Position numbers and translations under genes: made by a program
Assembly: GCA_001953115.1 (NCBI GenBank)
Contig: LSSL01000028.1
Location: 1-18,551, forward strand
DNA length: 18,551 bases
From: Smittium mucronatum
Taxonomy: Eukaryota > Kickxellomycota > Harpellomycetes > Harpellales > Legeriomycetaceae
Direction: 5' to 3'
In this document: positions 1-10,500 of the stretch, piece after piece
How positions within the stretch are numbered: the first letter of the stretch is position 1
Layout of the letters: every line of letters starts with the position of its first letter
The notes under the pieces: generated by a model
Database searches by the model: none
Told to the model about the DNA's origin: nothing
The model's input: the letters and a program-made list of their open reading frames with translations, nothing else

Positions 1-96
1 ATATCTATATCTATATCTATATCTATATCTATATCTATATCTATATCTATATCTATATCTATATCTATATCTATATCTATATCTATATCTATATCT
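1..96. repeat. (ATATCT)16 microsatellite at the left edge
   Basis: Sixteen perfect tandem copies of the hexamer ATATCT run from the first base to position 96, after which the sequence becomes ATCTAAACCCC and is no longer periodic. There is not one substitution, which suggests a recent or actively slipping array. Its position at the first base suggests that the contig ends inside the array, so the true length is unknown. It does not match common telomere repeats. Confidence 0.97.
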
Positions 97-2567
97 AAAC
101 CCCTTCGCTTAAAATATAGGTCAGAAGACATAGTTAAATTTCAGTTAAAAAGAAAATAGTGATTCCAATATTAATGATATTTTAAATAATGAATATAAAT
201 TTTATTGTACTTCGTTTAATGTTATACCTGAGCCCTAGGGTAATTGTTTAAAAAAAGTTTAATAGTTATATGAAATCGAAAAAAAAAAAATTCAAGGTTT
301 AAATCGATAACGTTTCTTATATACTTATGTTTAATATTTAAAAAAAAACTGATTCAAATTCTTGAATCATATAAACAAAATTATAAATGTTTTTATATAA
401 AAAAATTAAGTAATCAATCTTATATTTATCAAAAAAAACAACATGAAAATGTACAAACATTTGAAAAATATTTAATTTATAAATTTTTTACAATACTTTG
501 TTAATATATTGTAAAAAAAAACTTTTTATCTCTTTCTTTCAAGAAAACTAAATCTGTTATTAACATCATTGTAATTATAAGTTTAAAAAATCTGAGATTT
601 TTTTATTTCTTAAAAAGCCTAATAACTCCACAAATACAGAGAAAGAAAATTTTACTAAAAACATTTGTTTGATTTTATTTGTTTTTTATAACTGATTCAT
701 TAGAAAATTAAGGAGACGAATATTTTTAAAGGAGCAAAAATATTTATATCTAAATAATTTTCTTAATTTGACACTGGATATTCATTATTATTTCATAAAC
801 CATTTGGATATTTTTATTTCATTTTATTTCATAATTGATTTATAATTATTTTTTTTCAATTGATCTTTACTCGATATAATATTCGTATAATTTTAAGGTT
901 AGTTTTGAATTTTTTAATGTTAATTTGAATATCACTATTGAGTTTTATTTAAGAAGGAAAATCGATTTATTTATTGTATTTTAGATAAATGGCCGAAAAA
1001 AATTATTTTAAAGTTGTTTTGTTTATAGAGGCTTAATTTTTTTTTTCTCTTTTTATCTTATAAAAATGTTTTAAAGATAATATTAGTCTTTTCATCAAAA
1101 ATAAATAGAATTAATCCTATTTTATTTTCTAAAAATTAAAAAAAAAAAAAGTTAGATAACTGATTCCAATTATATTTGTATTCTTTGGAAGATATTTTAG
1201 TTGAATATTTTGGTATCCTAGAATAGCATTATAATCATTTCTAGAGTTTTAGATGGATAGTGTTGAAAAAATTAAAATATATTGGAATAAAAGTTGATAA
1301 ATTTATTATATTGGGCAAAAAAATAAAATTGTAAAATTTTGTTTAAATAAACCATTAATAAAAGCTCCATTCTAAACATTTTCTATATTTATTTACGGAT
1401 GATTTCTCAAGCATTAATTTTAAATTGAATATTTCATGATTTAATATTTGCATAACATCTATAAAGATTTTTTATCAAAAGCTATCATTATGCTCACGTA
1501 TTGTTGAAATGAAATTGTTAAGAATTATTATATATAAAGCTAATATATTTACAGTAGGATGTTAAAAGGTAATATATTTTCTTGGATTTTTTTCTAATGT
1601 GGAGCTGATCATAATTTATTATTTAAATCTGGAACTAATAGAATAAATACGATTTATTTAATTCAAAATATTGACTATTATCAAAAAAAAATTGTGAATA
1701 AGTTCAGAATACAACCTGAAAGTTCGTCAAACATGTTTAAATATTGTGATCAATTTAAAAATTTCATTTTCTAAATCTATCCATATTTTCAAAACCTCTG
1801 ATCTAACACAAAAAAAAAATTACTATTCAGCTTTTTTTAGAATAAGTTGACTTTTGTGATAAATTTTCCATTTAAAACGAAAAATTAAATTCATTTAATA
1901 CATTTACTTGATTTTTTTCCTAATCTAATAGAAACATTATTTGATTTATTGAAATAAGAAGGATAATTATTAAGAGAAAATATTTCTAATTTCTAAAAAA
2001 AACTTTATTAATGTTACTAGCAATCCAATCTTTTTCTATATTTTTCTAAAATATCTGGCTCATTTCAAACCTTTTATTTTTTTGGAGAAAAAAATCGAAA
2101 TTAGCAGAGGGAATTTAAGTGAAAAATATTTTTCGCATTTTCAATTTTATTGGATTAGCTTTTATTTCTATTTATCAATTTTAAAATAAACTTCCAATAA
2201 TAAATTATTCCGCTAAAAGATGAAATTCTTATATCGATTTATTCTTTTATTTAATTTACTTTTTGAGGATCATTATGCTAAATTTATATAGTTGAATTTT
2301 ATCGATAAAAAATTTATGATAGACCATAACTATATTCAGGAAAAAATTATTAATTATGATTAATATCTGCAAAAATTATGGAAAAATAATCTATGTACAG
2401 ACTGGGATCTTTTTTTTACACATTACCAGCTTTATAAATCTATATAGACCCTATTTCCTAGATAAAAAAAATTCTGAGATAATATTTTTCTTATTTTCGA
2501 TAAATTGAGTTTCAAAAAGGAGCTAAAATTCCTTGGAGAAAATTTTTTTATTGAAAAAGGGACTAAA
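97..2567. other. AT-rich gene desert, no gene seen
   Basis: This stretch is dominated by A and T homopolymers and has stops in every frame at short intervals. I see no coding region, RNA gene or element that I can support. The only small structure is a perfect 8-bp hairpin at 350-369 (TGATTCAA, loop ATTC, TTGAATCA). Such palindromes are expected now and then in DNA of this composition. Confidence 0.7.
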
Positions 2568-2710
2568 CTATGACCTTATGCGATATTTTCCATGAGCCCG
2601 AATCGATTAATTCCAGGAGTTGAGGTCCTTTCATTTGGGAGATTGTGCCATTCTACCCCAGTTGTGAAATCGGTATCCTAAATTAACAGCTTTTCGCGTT
2701 TGAAAAAATA
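2568..2710. other. GC island of unknown nature inside AT-rich DNA
   Basis: By hand count 2581-2700 holds 51 G or C in 120 bases (about 42%), against 10-15% in typical desert lines such as 8341-8400 and 10381-10440. The island has fairly sharp edges. Open runs of about 30-36 codons exist in more than one frame on both strands, which is what raised GC alone gives, so coding is not shown. I recognise no tRNA, snRNA or 5S rRNA signature: a TTCGG motif on the minus strand near 2600 lacks the A expected in a tRNA T-loop. It could be a structured non-coding RNA, a relic of a coding exon or the end of a transposon. Confidence 0.4.
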
Positions 2711-3200
2711 GCCTAATTTCTTCGATTTTTAACTTTATTTGATATTTTTTTAAAATTTTAACTAAATATTTGATTTATTAAAGATTTAATAGTATATAAA
2801 AAATTCTCTTGGTTTTTCGATGAATATTAAAATTTTTATAGATGAAATTCTTAGATATCTTGATACCAGCTATACTTGATCCGATTTAAATTGTTTGGAT
2901 TTACTTATTCTTTTTGAATTGTTATTTTAAATGAAATTTTGTAATTTTATTTTGGATAAATATTATTTATTAGTATTTAATTCTAAAATTATCGTTTTTA
3001 TACATATTAATTGTATATTAGTGATTTTTCTTTGAAATTATTGTAAATTTGCGGATATTTTTCAAATAAAAATATGATCGCTTTTTTTAGTATAATAAAA
3101 AAACTCTAATATGTGATATTATTTAAAATTTAAGAATTTTATCTTGCGATTTTTTAATATTTTTTTTAAAAAAAACTATTAATATGTAATAATGTACTTT
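2711..3200. other. AT-rich spacer, nothing recognised
   Basis: Low-GC sequence between the GC island and the inverted-repeat element. No open run, repeat or RNA gene worth naming was seen. The last bases (TGTACTTT at 3193-3200) are echoed inversely at 3531-3538, just outside the right arm of the neighbouring element. Confidence 0.6.
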
Positions 3201-3525
3201 TTACAGGGTTTTTCATTCCAATAGACCCTTTTTTTCATTTGAATAGACCCTTTTTTTTTATTCCAATAGAATTTTTTTCTGGACCTGTGGGGTCATTCTT
3301 ATAACCAATAATTCACTTTAACTTATAGGCATTAATATATGTCATTATTGGTTAAAATCCTATTGTTCTTAGGTATTATAAGCTTTTTCTTTTTGATTGG
3401 TATAAATAATTATAAAGTCCAATAATAATGCTTTTTTATTTTTATCAAAAAAATAACCCCGCAAATCTAAAAAAAGGGTCTATTGGAATGAAAAAAAAGA
3501 TCTATTTGAATGAAAACCCCTGTAA
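3201..3525. mobile_element. Foldback/MITE-like element with long terminal inverted repeats
   Basis: The left end TTACAGGGTTTTTCATTC and the right end GAATGAAAACCCCTGTAA are near-perfect inverted copies, and the match continues inward with few mismatches. Each arm is modular. The left arm has three direct copies of a unit like CATTCCAATAGACCC plus a T-run (from 3214, 3236 and about 3260). The right arm has two in inverse orientation (3476-3490 and about 3499-3512). Further in, CTGTGGGGTCATT near 3285-3297 pairs imperfectly with AATAACCCCGCAA near 3451-3463. The interior holds another 10-bp inverted pair, AACCAATAAT at 3303-3312 and ATTATTGGTT at 3344-3353. There is no transposase, so it would be non-autonomous. 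If the ends are CAGGG...CCCTG, the flanking TA would fit a Tc1/mariner-type target duplication, but the TTA/TAA could equally be part of the arm. The superfamily is an inference; the inverted repeat is directly visible. Confidence 0.75.
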
Positions 3526-4483
3526 TTCTTAAAGTACAATTACTATCAAACAATTTCTTTAAGGACTCTAAAATGAGAAAATTCATTAAAATTTTCAACA
3601 AATTGTTTATTTATCAAGTAATTATACATTTAAACTTAATTTATCTACGAAAGTTTATTGAAAAAAACATCTATTACTTTGTAAAATACGCAGATTATAT
3701 TTTTTAAGCCATGGAAAAATTAAATATGCAGTGATTTTTTTTTATTTAGATACGATTTTATTCTGTTGAGATGCATATTTTTTTTAGAAAAAGATAGTTT
3801 ATACAAAGTAAAAAAATAATTAATACTCAAGAAAAATAAATTAATCTTTTTTTTTTCTCAAACTGAAACATCTTCCTCATTTAATCTTAATTTTTAGATA
3901 AAATCAATATTTTAATTTCTTTGAAACTTAAATATGAAATAATTTCAAATTAATTATGTAGAAGATTAGATAAGAAACGATCCTCCATCAATGCATTAAC
4001 TTTTATTCTTCCTCTCCATAAAATTTTTATTTGAATTTAGCATTTATTTGCGATAATAAATAAATTTTATTTAAAAATATCTAAAGTCGAAATGAAAAAT
4101 GAATGTTTTTATAAGCGTAGACAATAGTAAACTGAAAAGTTCACCCGAAGGTGAAAAAAAGAATATAAGAGTAATAATTTTGTTAAAATATAAGCATTAA
4201 TAAACATTGAAACTATAAAAAGGGTACGAGAGAACTGGAATTTTTTTTTTTCAAATTGAAGAATCTTTTTTATTTTTTTTATTTGATTTACAGAACTATA
4301 GAGAACTTTAAAAAGAGGTCAGTTTACTTATGAAAAAAATAAAAATATATCCAAAAAACTTTTATTTTTATTATTTGATCTTCTTATTATAACTAAAAAT
4401 ACAAAAGAGGAAATGAAAGCAAAAATAGAAATATTAATAAAAATATGAATAGGAATCAGATATAAATTTTTTTATTATACTTA
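3526..4483. other. AT-rich spacer with one notable hairpin
   Basis: No gene is supported. A reading frame of 65 codons that begins inside the right arm of the inverted-repeat element (3510-3707, +) has the Lys/Ile/Phe/Asn-rich composition of random AT-rich DNA and no recognisable domain. Apart from the hairpin at 4140-4155, listed separately, I see only homopolymer-rich sequence. Confidence 0.6.
4140..4155 (-). other. Hairpin with C(UUCG)G tetraloop on the minus strand
   Basis: The + strand reads TTCACC CGAA GGTGAA, so the minus strand reads TTCACC TTCG GGTGAA. As RNA this is a six-pair stem closed by C-G around UUCG, the classic extra-stable tetraloop. It lies in DNA where G and C are scarce. 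No flanking RNA gene was recognised and the stem is short, so a chance hit remains possible. Confidence 0.5.
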
Positions 4484-4541
4484 ATCAGCCATCAGGTTCC
4501 AATTACGGTTCAGGCACCCTATCTGAGAAATTAACGAAACA
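4484..4541. other. Small GC island with a repeated GGTTC motif
   Basis: About 58 bases reach roughly 40% GC, including the segment CAGGTTCCAATTACGGTTCAGG (split as CAGGTTC / CGGTTCAGG) followed by CACCC. The motif GGTTCAGGCACC resembles a tRNA B box, but it has G where the conserved A of the T-loop should be, and I cannot fold a cloverleaf. Short open runs exist in several frames. It may be a transposon end, an LTR scrap or a non-coding RNA piece. I cannot decide. Confidence 0.3.
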
Positions 4542-7500
4542 CTCCCTAATATTATAAGGTTAACTACATATATTTTATTACGATATACCATTGATAAGCG
4601 ATAGATCAAGTAATTAGGTCGAGATTTTTATCTTCTGATATCTAATTTTCGTTGAAATTTGAAATCAAAAACTCTTTATTAATGGCATACAACTCTGGTC
4701 CAATAACTGTTTTCAATACAGAAAATATGATTTAATATATCTAGTCATCAAATAAGCCTAACAATTATATAATATTTTCAAATTATGAAATAAATAAGTT
4801 ATCTACACCATAATTATAATCTCAAAATAAATTATTTGAAATATAATTTAAATAGATCTAATTTTATTTTAACTCGGATATCTCTATACAATTCTTGTTT
4901 TTCTAATATTACCCAGAAATTTATATTAATACCTCACTAAAGTTCTTGATTTTATTAATCACCACTATATAAAATTCTCTATATTTTTATATTTAAGGAT
5001 ATATAATAATCGAGACACCTTTAAGCACGCTTGATAAGGCTAAATATTTAGTTTTAAAGTTGAAATTCATAAAAATAGTTTTGTGTTAACAAATTTTATT
5101 TTTAAATGATATTACAAAAAAAAACAATTTTTCCCAATAAAGTGATATTTTTTTAAGCACAGGACCTACCCTTTATCTTTAAAATTTATTTGATAAATTG
5201 ATACTTTAATTATTAGAAAAATATAGAAGCTATAGAAAAATAAAATTTTGTTTTTAACTATCAATTTTATAGTGAGATAATTATCAAAAAAAGAAACAAC
5301 ATTTATAACTAAATAATTTTTTTTTTCTTAAATTATCAAAAACTAAATTCAAAAAATTGATCCTAGTTCACAATTAGGACATAAGTAAAGTACTATTGTA
5401 CATTAAAAAATTACGCAAAACCCAAAAAAAAATATTTATCATAAGAAATGACATGTCTAAAAGTTTGAAAACCGCGTATTAAATATATATGAAATATATT
5501 ATAAATAATTTTAAATAATTATAAGGGAAATCCTTTCATATTAATTGATTACATATTGTCTTATGTTATATTTAATTTACCATATTCATATATTATTAAA
5601 GGGATTTAATTTTAGCAATTTTTTTTTTAATATAAAAGATTTAATTGACATAAATTATATTATTTTAGTAGAAAAATTGTAAAAAAAAAGGTTTGGGGAT
5701 ATGGCATGTAATAAATTAGACCAGATCAAACAAATAAATTTAATTTTTATTTTTTTGACTTCTAATAATTTATTTATAATATTATAGTATAGTTTCTAGA
5801 AATAATATCACTTTGTCAACACATTTTTAGGATTTAACGAATATGTGATATAAATTTTATAAGCATAATATCTTCAATTAGAAAAAATATTTTATAATTG
5901 ATAACAATTATTTAATTTTTTCTTTTTCAATTTATAAAAATGAAATATAATACAAGTTATATAAGATATTTAATTTTTTAATTATTATTTTTATAAAAAA
6001 AATGTGTATATTTGAGTTATTAGGTTAGCTGGGAATCCAGGTAAATACCAAGAGGTATTTTTAATATTCAAAATTTATTCTAGATAATTTTTTTGATGCC
6101 AAAGCATTGAAAATTTTATTAAATAATTTTTTAAAAAAAAAAAACACGTTTATAACCAATTTTAAATAAAAAATAAGATATATTTTCTTTCAAAAGTTTA
6201 AATTTTTTCTAAAAAATATGTTTATTTTCTAAGAAAAAAGCCAATGATTTATTATAATAATGAAGATTATGACATAAAAACAAGAATTAATCTAAACATA
6301 TTATAATGATAATGAAATTGGGATTATATAAGAATTCAAAAAAGAGGGATATTACAAATATAATTATACGATTATAATTTAAAAATAAATGTATCGAAGG
6401 CTAAAATAGATAATTTTGTTTTATTTTTTATATAAAAAATAAAATTGATCAGATACTAAATTATGAACGAAATATCAATAATGATAATAATTTTTATTTA
6501 TTTAAGGATGCTTGTTAATTTTGATGGGTAAATAATATGTTTAAACACCTTTTTTCTAACTAATTTGAAAAAATAAGCCAAAATACTCAAAATTAAATTT
6601 AATTGGACAAAATATAATTAAATTCAAAAAAAATTGAAAATATATTTCAAAATAGGCGATTTTTATCTTATAAAAATTAAGTTCTAATTCAATAAACGTG
6701 GTTTATATTTCAGAAATATTGATATCTAGTTAAAAAAAAGTAGGAATAAATTGGAAATTAAATTATTCCGTATCAAATTTAAATAATCATTCTGCATATC
6801 ATTAATAAAACTAATAAATATCAATGGATAAATTTTTTTTGCAACTGAATTTTCCAGGATGATGAAAAATGAAAAAATATTTATATTATTAAGATTTATC
6901 TAACAAAACAAGCTTTAATTATAAAAAAGTGGGCCTTAGGTTAAAAACGAGCCATAAAATTCCACAAACTAATGATACTTACAAATTTATAAAAAATTTT
7001 AAATTATTTAATTTTAATTAAAATAAGAGATGTAGAAACTTTTTATTCAAAAACTAAATAGCACAACCAAAAATCAAATATTATATCTTTGAATCTATCA
7101 AACTGATAGCGTATGATTAACCATAATAATTACAATATATATTAATGTGGTTTTATGTGCAAATTTCGATTTAAAATATTAAAAATAATATCACAGATAA
7201 GTGTATCGGGACGATTTAATTTCTTTGAATTCTTTTTATTAGAAAATTTTATAGGAAAATAACTTTTTTGCTTCAAAAATACACTTTAATAAAAATTTAT
7301 TTATTCAAATTCTTTAATTTAAAATCCTGTAATAATAATTTTTAATATTCTGTGTAAAAAATTTAATTTAGGATATAGATTTATAAGCATCAAGTTTAAT
7401 AAATAAACAAAAAACTTATGTTCAATTATGAATATAATCTTATATATGAATTTTCGAGGAAAAATTATAAATTTTCATTAAATTAAAAAAAGTGCTAATA

Positions 7501-10500
7501 TTAATTACAACCCACTTTTATATTTATTTAAAAAATTAACTGATTTAAAAAATTTGAATATAAATATTATTGTATTTTCTATTCCTAGTGATTGGTATTA
7601 TATACGGAATCCAAAATTTTAAAAAATAAAACTTTTCCAAATTTGAACTAATGAAAAAATACAGTTAGTTTTAACGATCATTTCACATTATGATTTGAGG
7701 CGAAAGTAGTATTCAATGGGAGGTAAATGAGTTAATAAAACTATATATCACTATCTATATAGAATTTACTTTTTTAATAATTTGAAGTAAAATATTAGGA
7801 AATAATCTAAATATTTCCCATTTGATTGTAGCTATTTTTGAGTTCAAATGCATTGTGCTCTGCTAAAATTTACTTTTATTGTATTTAAATTTACTTTTTT
7901 CGTATAAAAATTCACTATTCTTAATTTGAAATTAATTTTTTTATTTTTTTAATACTTTTACTTAATAAAGTCATAAAAAGATAACTTCTTAACTTATTTT
8001 TACAATAAACTGTAATAAATTATATCACTGAGATATTTTAAATTTTTTATCATAACTTTAAAATTAGTTTGTAGCTATGCATATTGGACTAAATTAACTA
8101 TTTTTTCTTTATTAACCTCTTAATGTTGAAATTTTTTAGTAGCTTGATTTATTTCTATTTTTAATATTTAGCCAAATTTCATCAGTTACTTTTATCTGCT
8201 AATTGGAATTTTTTTTCTATTTTCGATCAATAATATAAGAATAAATTAATATTGTACAATTTTTTATTTTACTAATGCTTAAGATATAATCATTTATTAA
8301 AATGAACTATAATTATTTTTTATCAAATATTATTTTTTATTTAAATTCATTTTTTCAAGAAAAAGTGCATAACTGATTTTTATTTTAATAAAAATTATAT
8401 TCTATTTTTTTAAAATATTTTACCATATCTTGTTTAGTCAAAAAAATCAATTATATACTAATAAAAAACAAAATATTTTAGGCATATTCTAATATTTAAC
8501 AAATACCATTTATATTAAAAATAAGCTATTTTTTCCAGAGTTTTTTATATTCGAGGTAATCACATCTTTTATTATAAAAAATTACAAAAAATCTTTTTTA
8601 ATAATAAAATTCTATAAAAAAATTCATCTAATAATTTTTTACAATTGATAGTTATTAAAATTTCATTGAGGCTTATACATATAAATAACAAAAAATAAAT
8701 TTTATAATTAGAAACTTTATAAAAATAATATTTATTCTTTTTTAACTTTAAAACTCTTTAATTCAGCCTACAAAAAAAATGGATGAAAAGAAATAAATGT
8801 AAAATATGATGCTCAAAAGGATTTTAGACTTTATTATAAATAATTATATTAAATAATCACAGCCAATTATTTGAGTAAATATGACCATATATATTCAATA
8901 TTATTAATAAAAATTGATTTTATGAACATAAAACGTACAAATAAAAGTTTAAACAAAAAAATGTCATAATATTACTAATATCACTTCATTTAAATAACTT
9001 TATTGGGATAAATAAACAGGTTATAAAAATGTATTTAACTTTAAAAAAGTTTAAAACTATCATATTTTTAAATGCATCATTAGAGGATTGTGTAATCTAT
9101 ATAAATTTGAGTTTAGGCTGATATTTTAAAAAAACATCTAAAATTAAAAAGTGAAAAAAATTAATAGAATTTAATTTTTTTTAAAAAAAATTTCTATAAA
9201 AGAAATAAATATACAATATATTCCTGATTATCTTATTCTGTAACATCAAATCCAATTTAACCAATTTTTAATTAACAATTTTTCATAAATTACAGTTAAA
9301 AAGTTCTAGGATATCAAATTTAGTTCAAAAATACATCATATTTAACCTTTTAAGTGCAACAATGAAATAATAGAGGATAAAGTGACAAAAATTATAAAAA
9401 AAATTCCATCTAGCAATTTACTTATTTTTAAAAAAAAAACTAAAATTAACAATAATTTATGTTCAAATATTTCAAAAACCATATTACTAAAGCTGATTTG
9501 AGGATAAATTAAATATATTTAAAATTTAAAAAGCTTTTAAAAATAAAAATTCAACAGAATAATTACCCTAATTATATAGAATTTTTTTTTTACTTTGTAT
9601 TTCAAAATATCTGCACCGATTCATAAATTCAGGATAAACACTATTTAAAAATATTATACTTTAATTTTTCGAATTTGGAATTTAACTTGATGAAAAAATC
9701 TTTTTTGAATTATTAGAATATTTTTTTATATAAAAGTATATATTTACAGTTATATTATAAATAAAAAATAATTATTTAATTATTTATATTTATATAAAAT
9801 ATATAGTTTGTTGTGAATACTGTAACAAATAAGCCTCTATATATTCAATAATACATAAATATTATACTCTTTCAGGGAGGATAGATTAAAACTGCTTTTG
9901 CAAATTTTATATGTTAAAAATAAATTGTTAATATTTGTATATTATTAGATTTAAATATAAAATACCAAATCTTACAGAAAAAAAAATTCACAATTACTGA
10001 AAGTATTTGGTTTAAGAATATAAATATTTAATATATTAGCAAAAAATAACATCTGCATCGATTATATTTAGCTTAATAAAAATTTTAATTCTATTAATTT
10101 ATCAATCAGGTAATTTGAGATTTGAGAAATTGATACAGCCATCTCTTTGGTAAATATATAATTGAATATATTTAAAATAGAAAGAAATCTAAAATCCTTG
10201 ATTTCTACATTTCCAAAACTTCCGGACTTATGATATTTTACATTATATATAATTTAGCTTCTGATTTTTACATAGATATAATAATCAATATATTTAGAAA
10301 ATTATCTTTCTTAGTCCATTATATCATGAAAAATATTATGAAAGGAATATTTTAAATAATTTTAATATAAAAATCAATTATCGAAGGATTTATTTAATAT
10401 ATAATAAAAAATCGATTAATTAATAAATATATTATTTAATTGATAAAATACCTTAAATAGATAAAAAAAAAATTATATCCTTTAGGTTTATAAATAATCG

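Noticed and set aside
91..110. TAAACCCC next to the left microsatellite as a telomere remnant
   Set aside because: It occurs once only, with no array of telomere-type repeats.
2590..2612. tRNA T-arm on the minus strand (GATTCGGGC)
   Set aside because: The conserved loop A is missing and no cloverleaf can be drawn with the neighbouring bases.
3510..3707. 65-codon ATG frame (+)
   Set aside because: It starts inside the inverted-repeat arm, has Lys/Ile/Phe/Asn-rich random composition, and several runs of this length are expected by chance in 18 kb of DNA with this stop-codon frequency.
4510..4520. tRNA B box (GGTTCAGGCAC)
   Set aside because: The conserved A after TTCR is G, and no acceptor stem, D-arm or anticodon arm could be placed around it.
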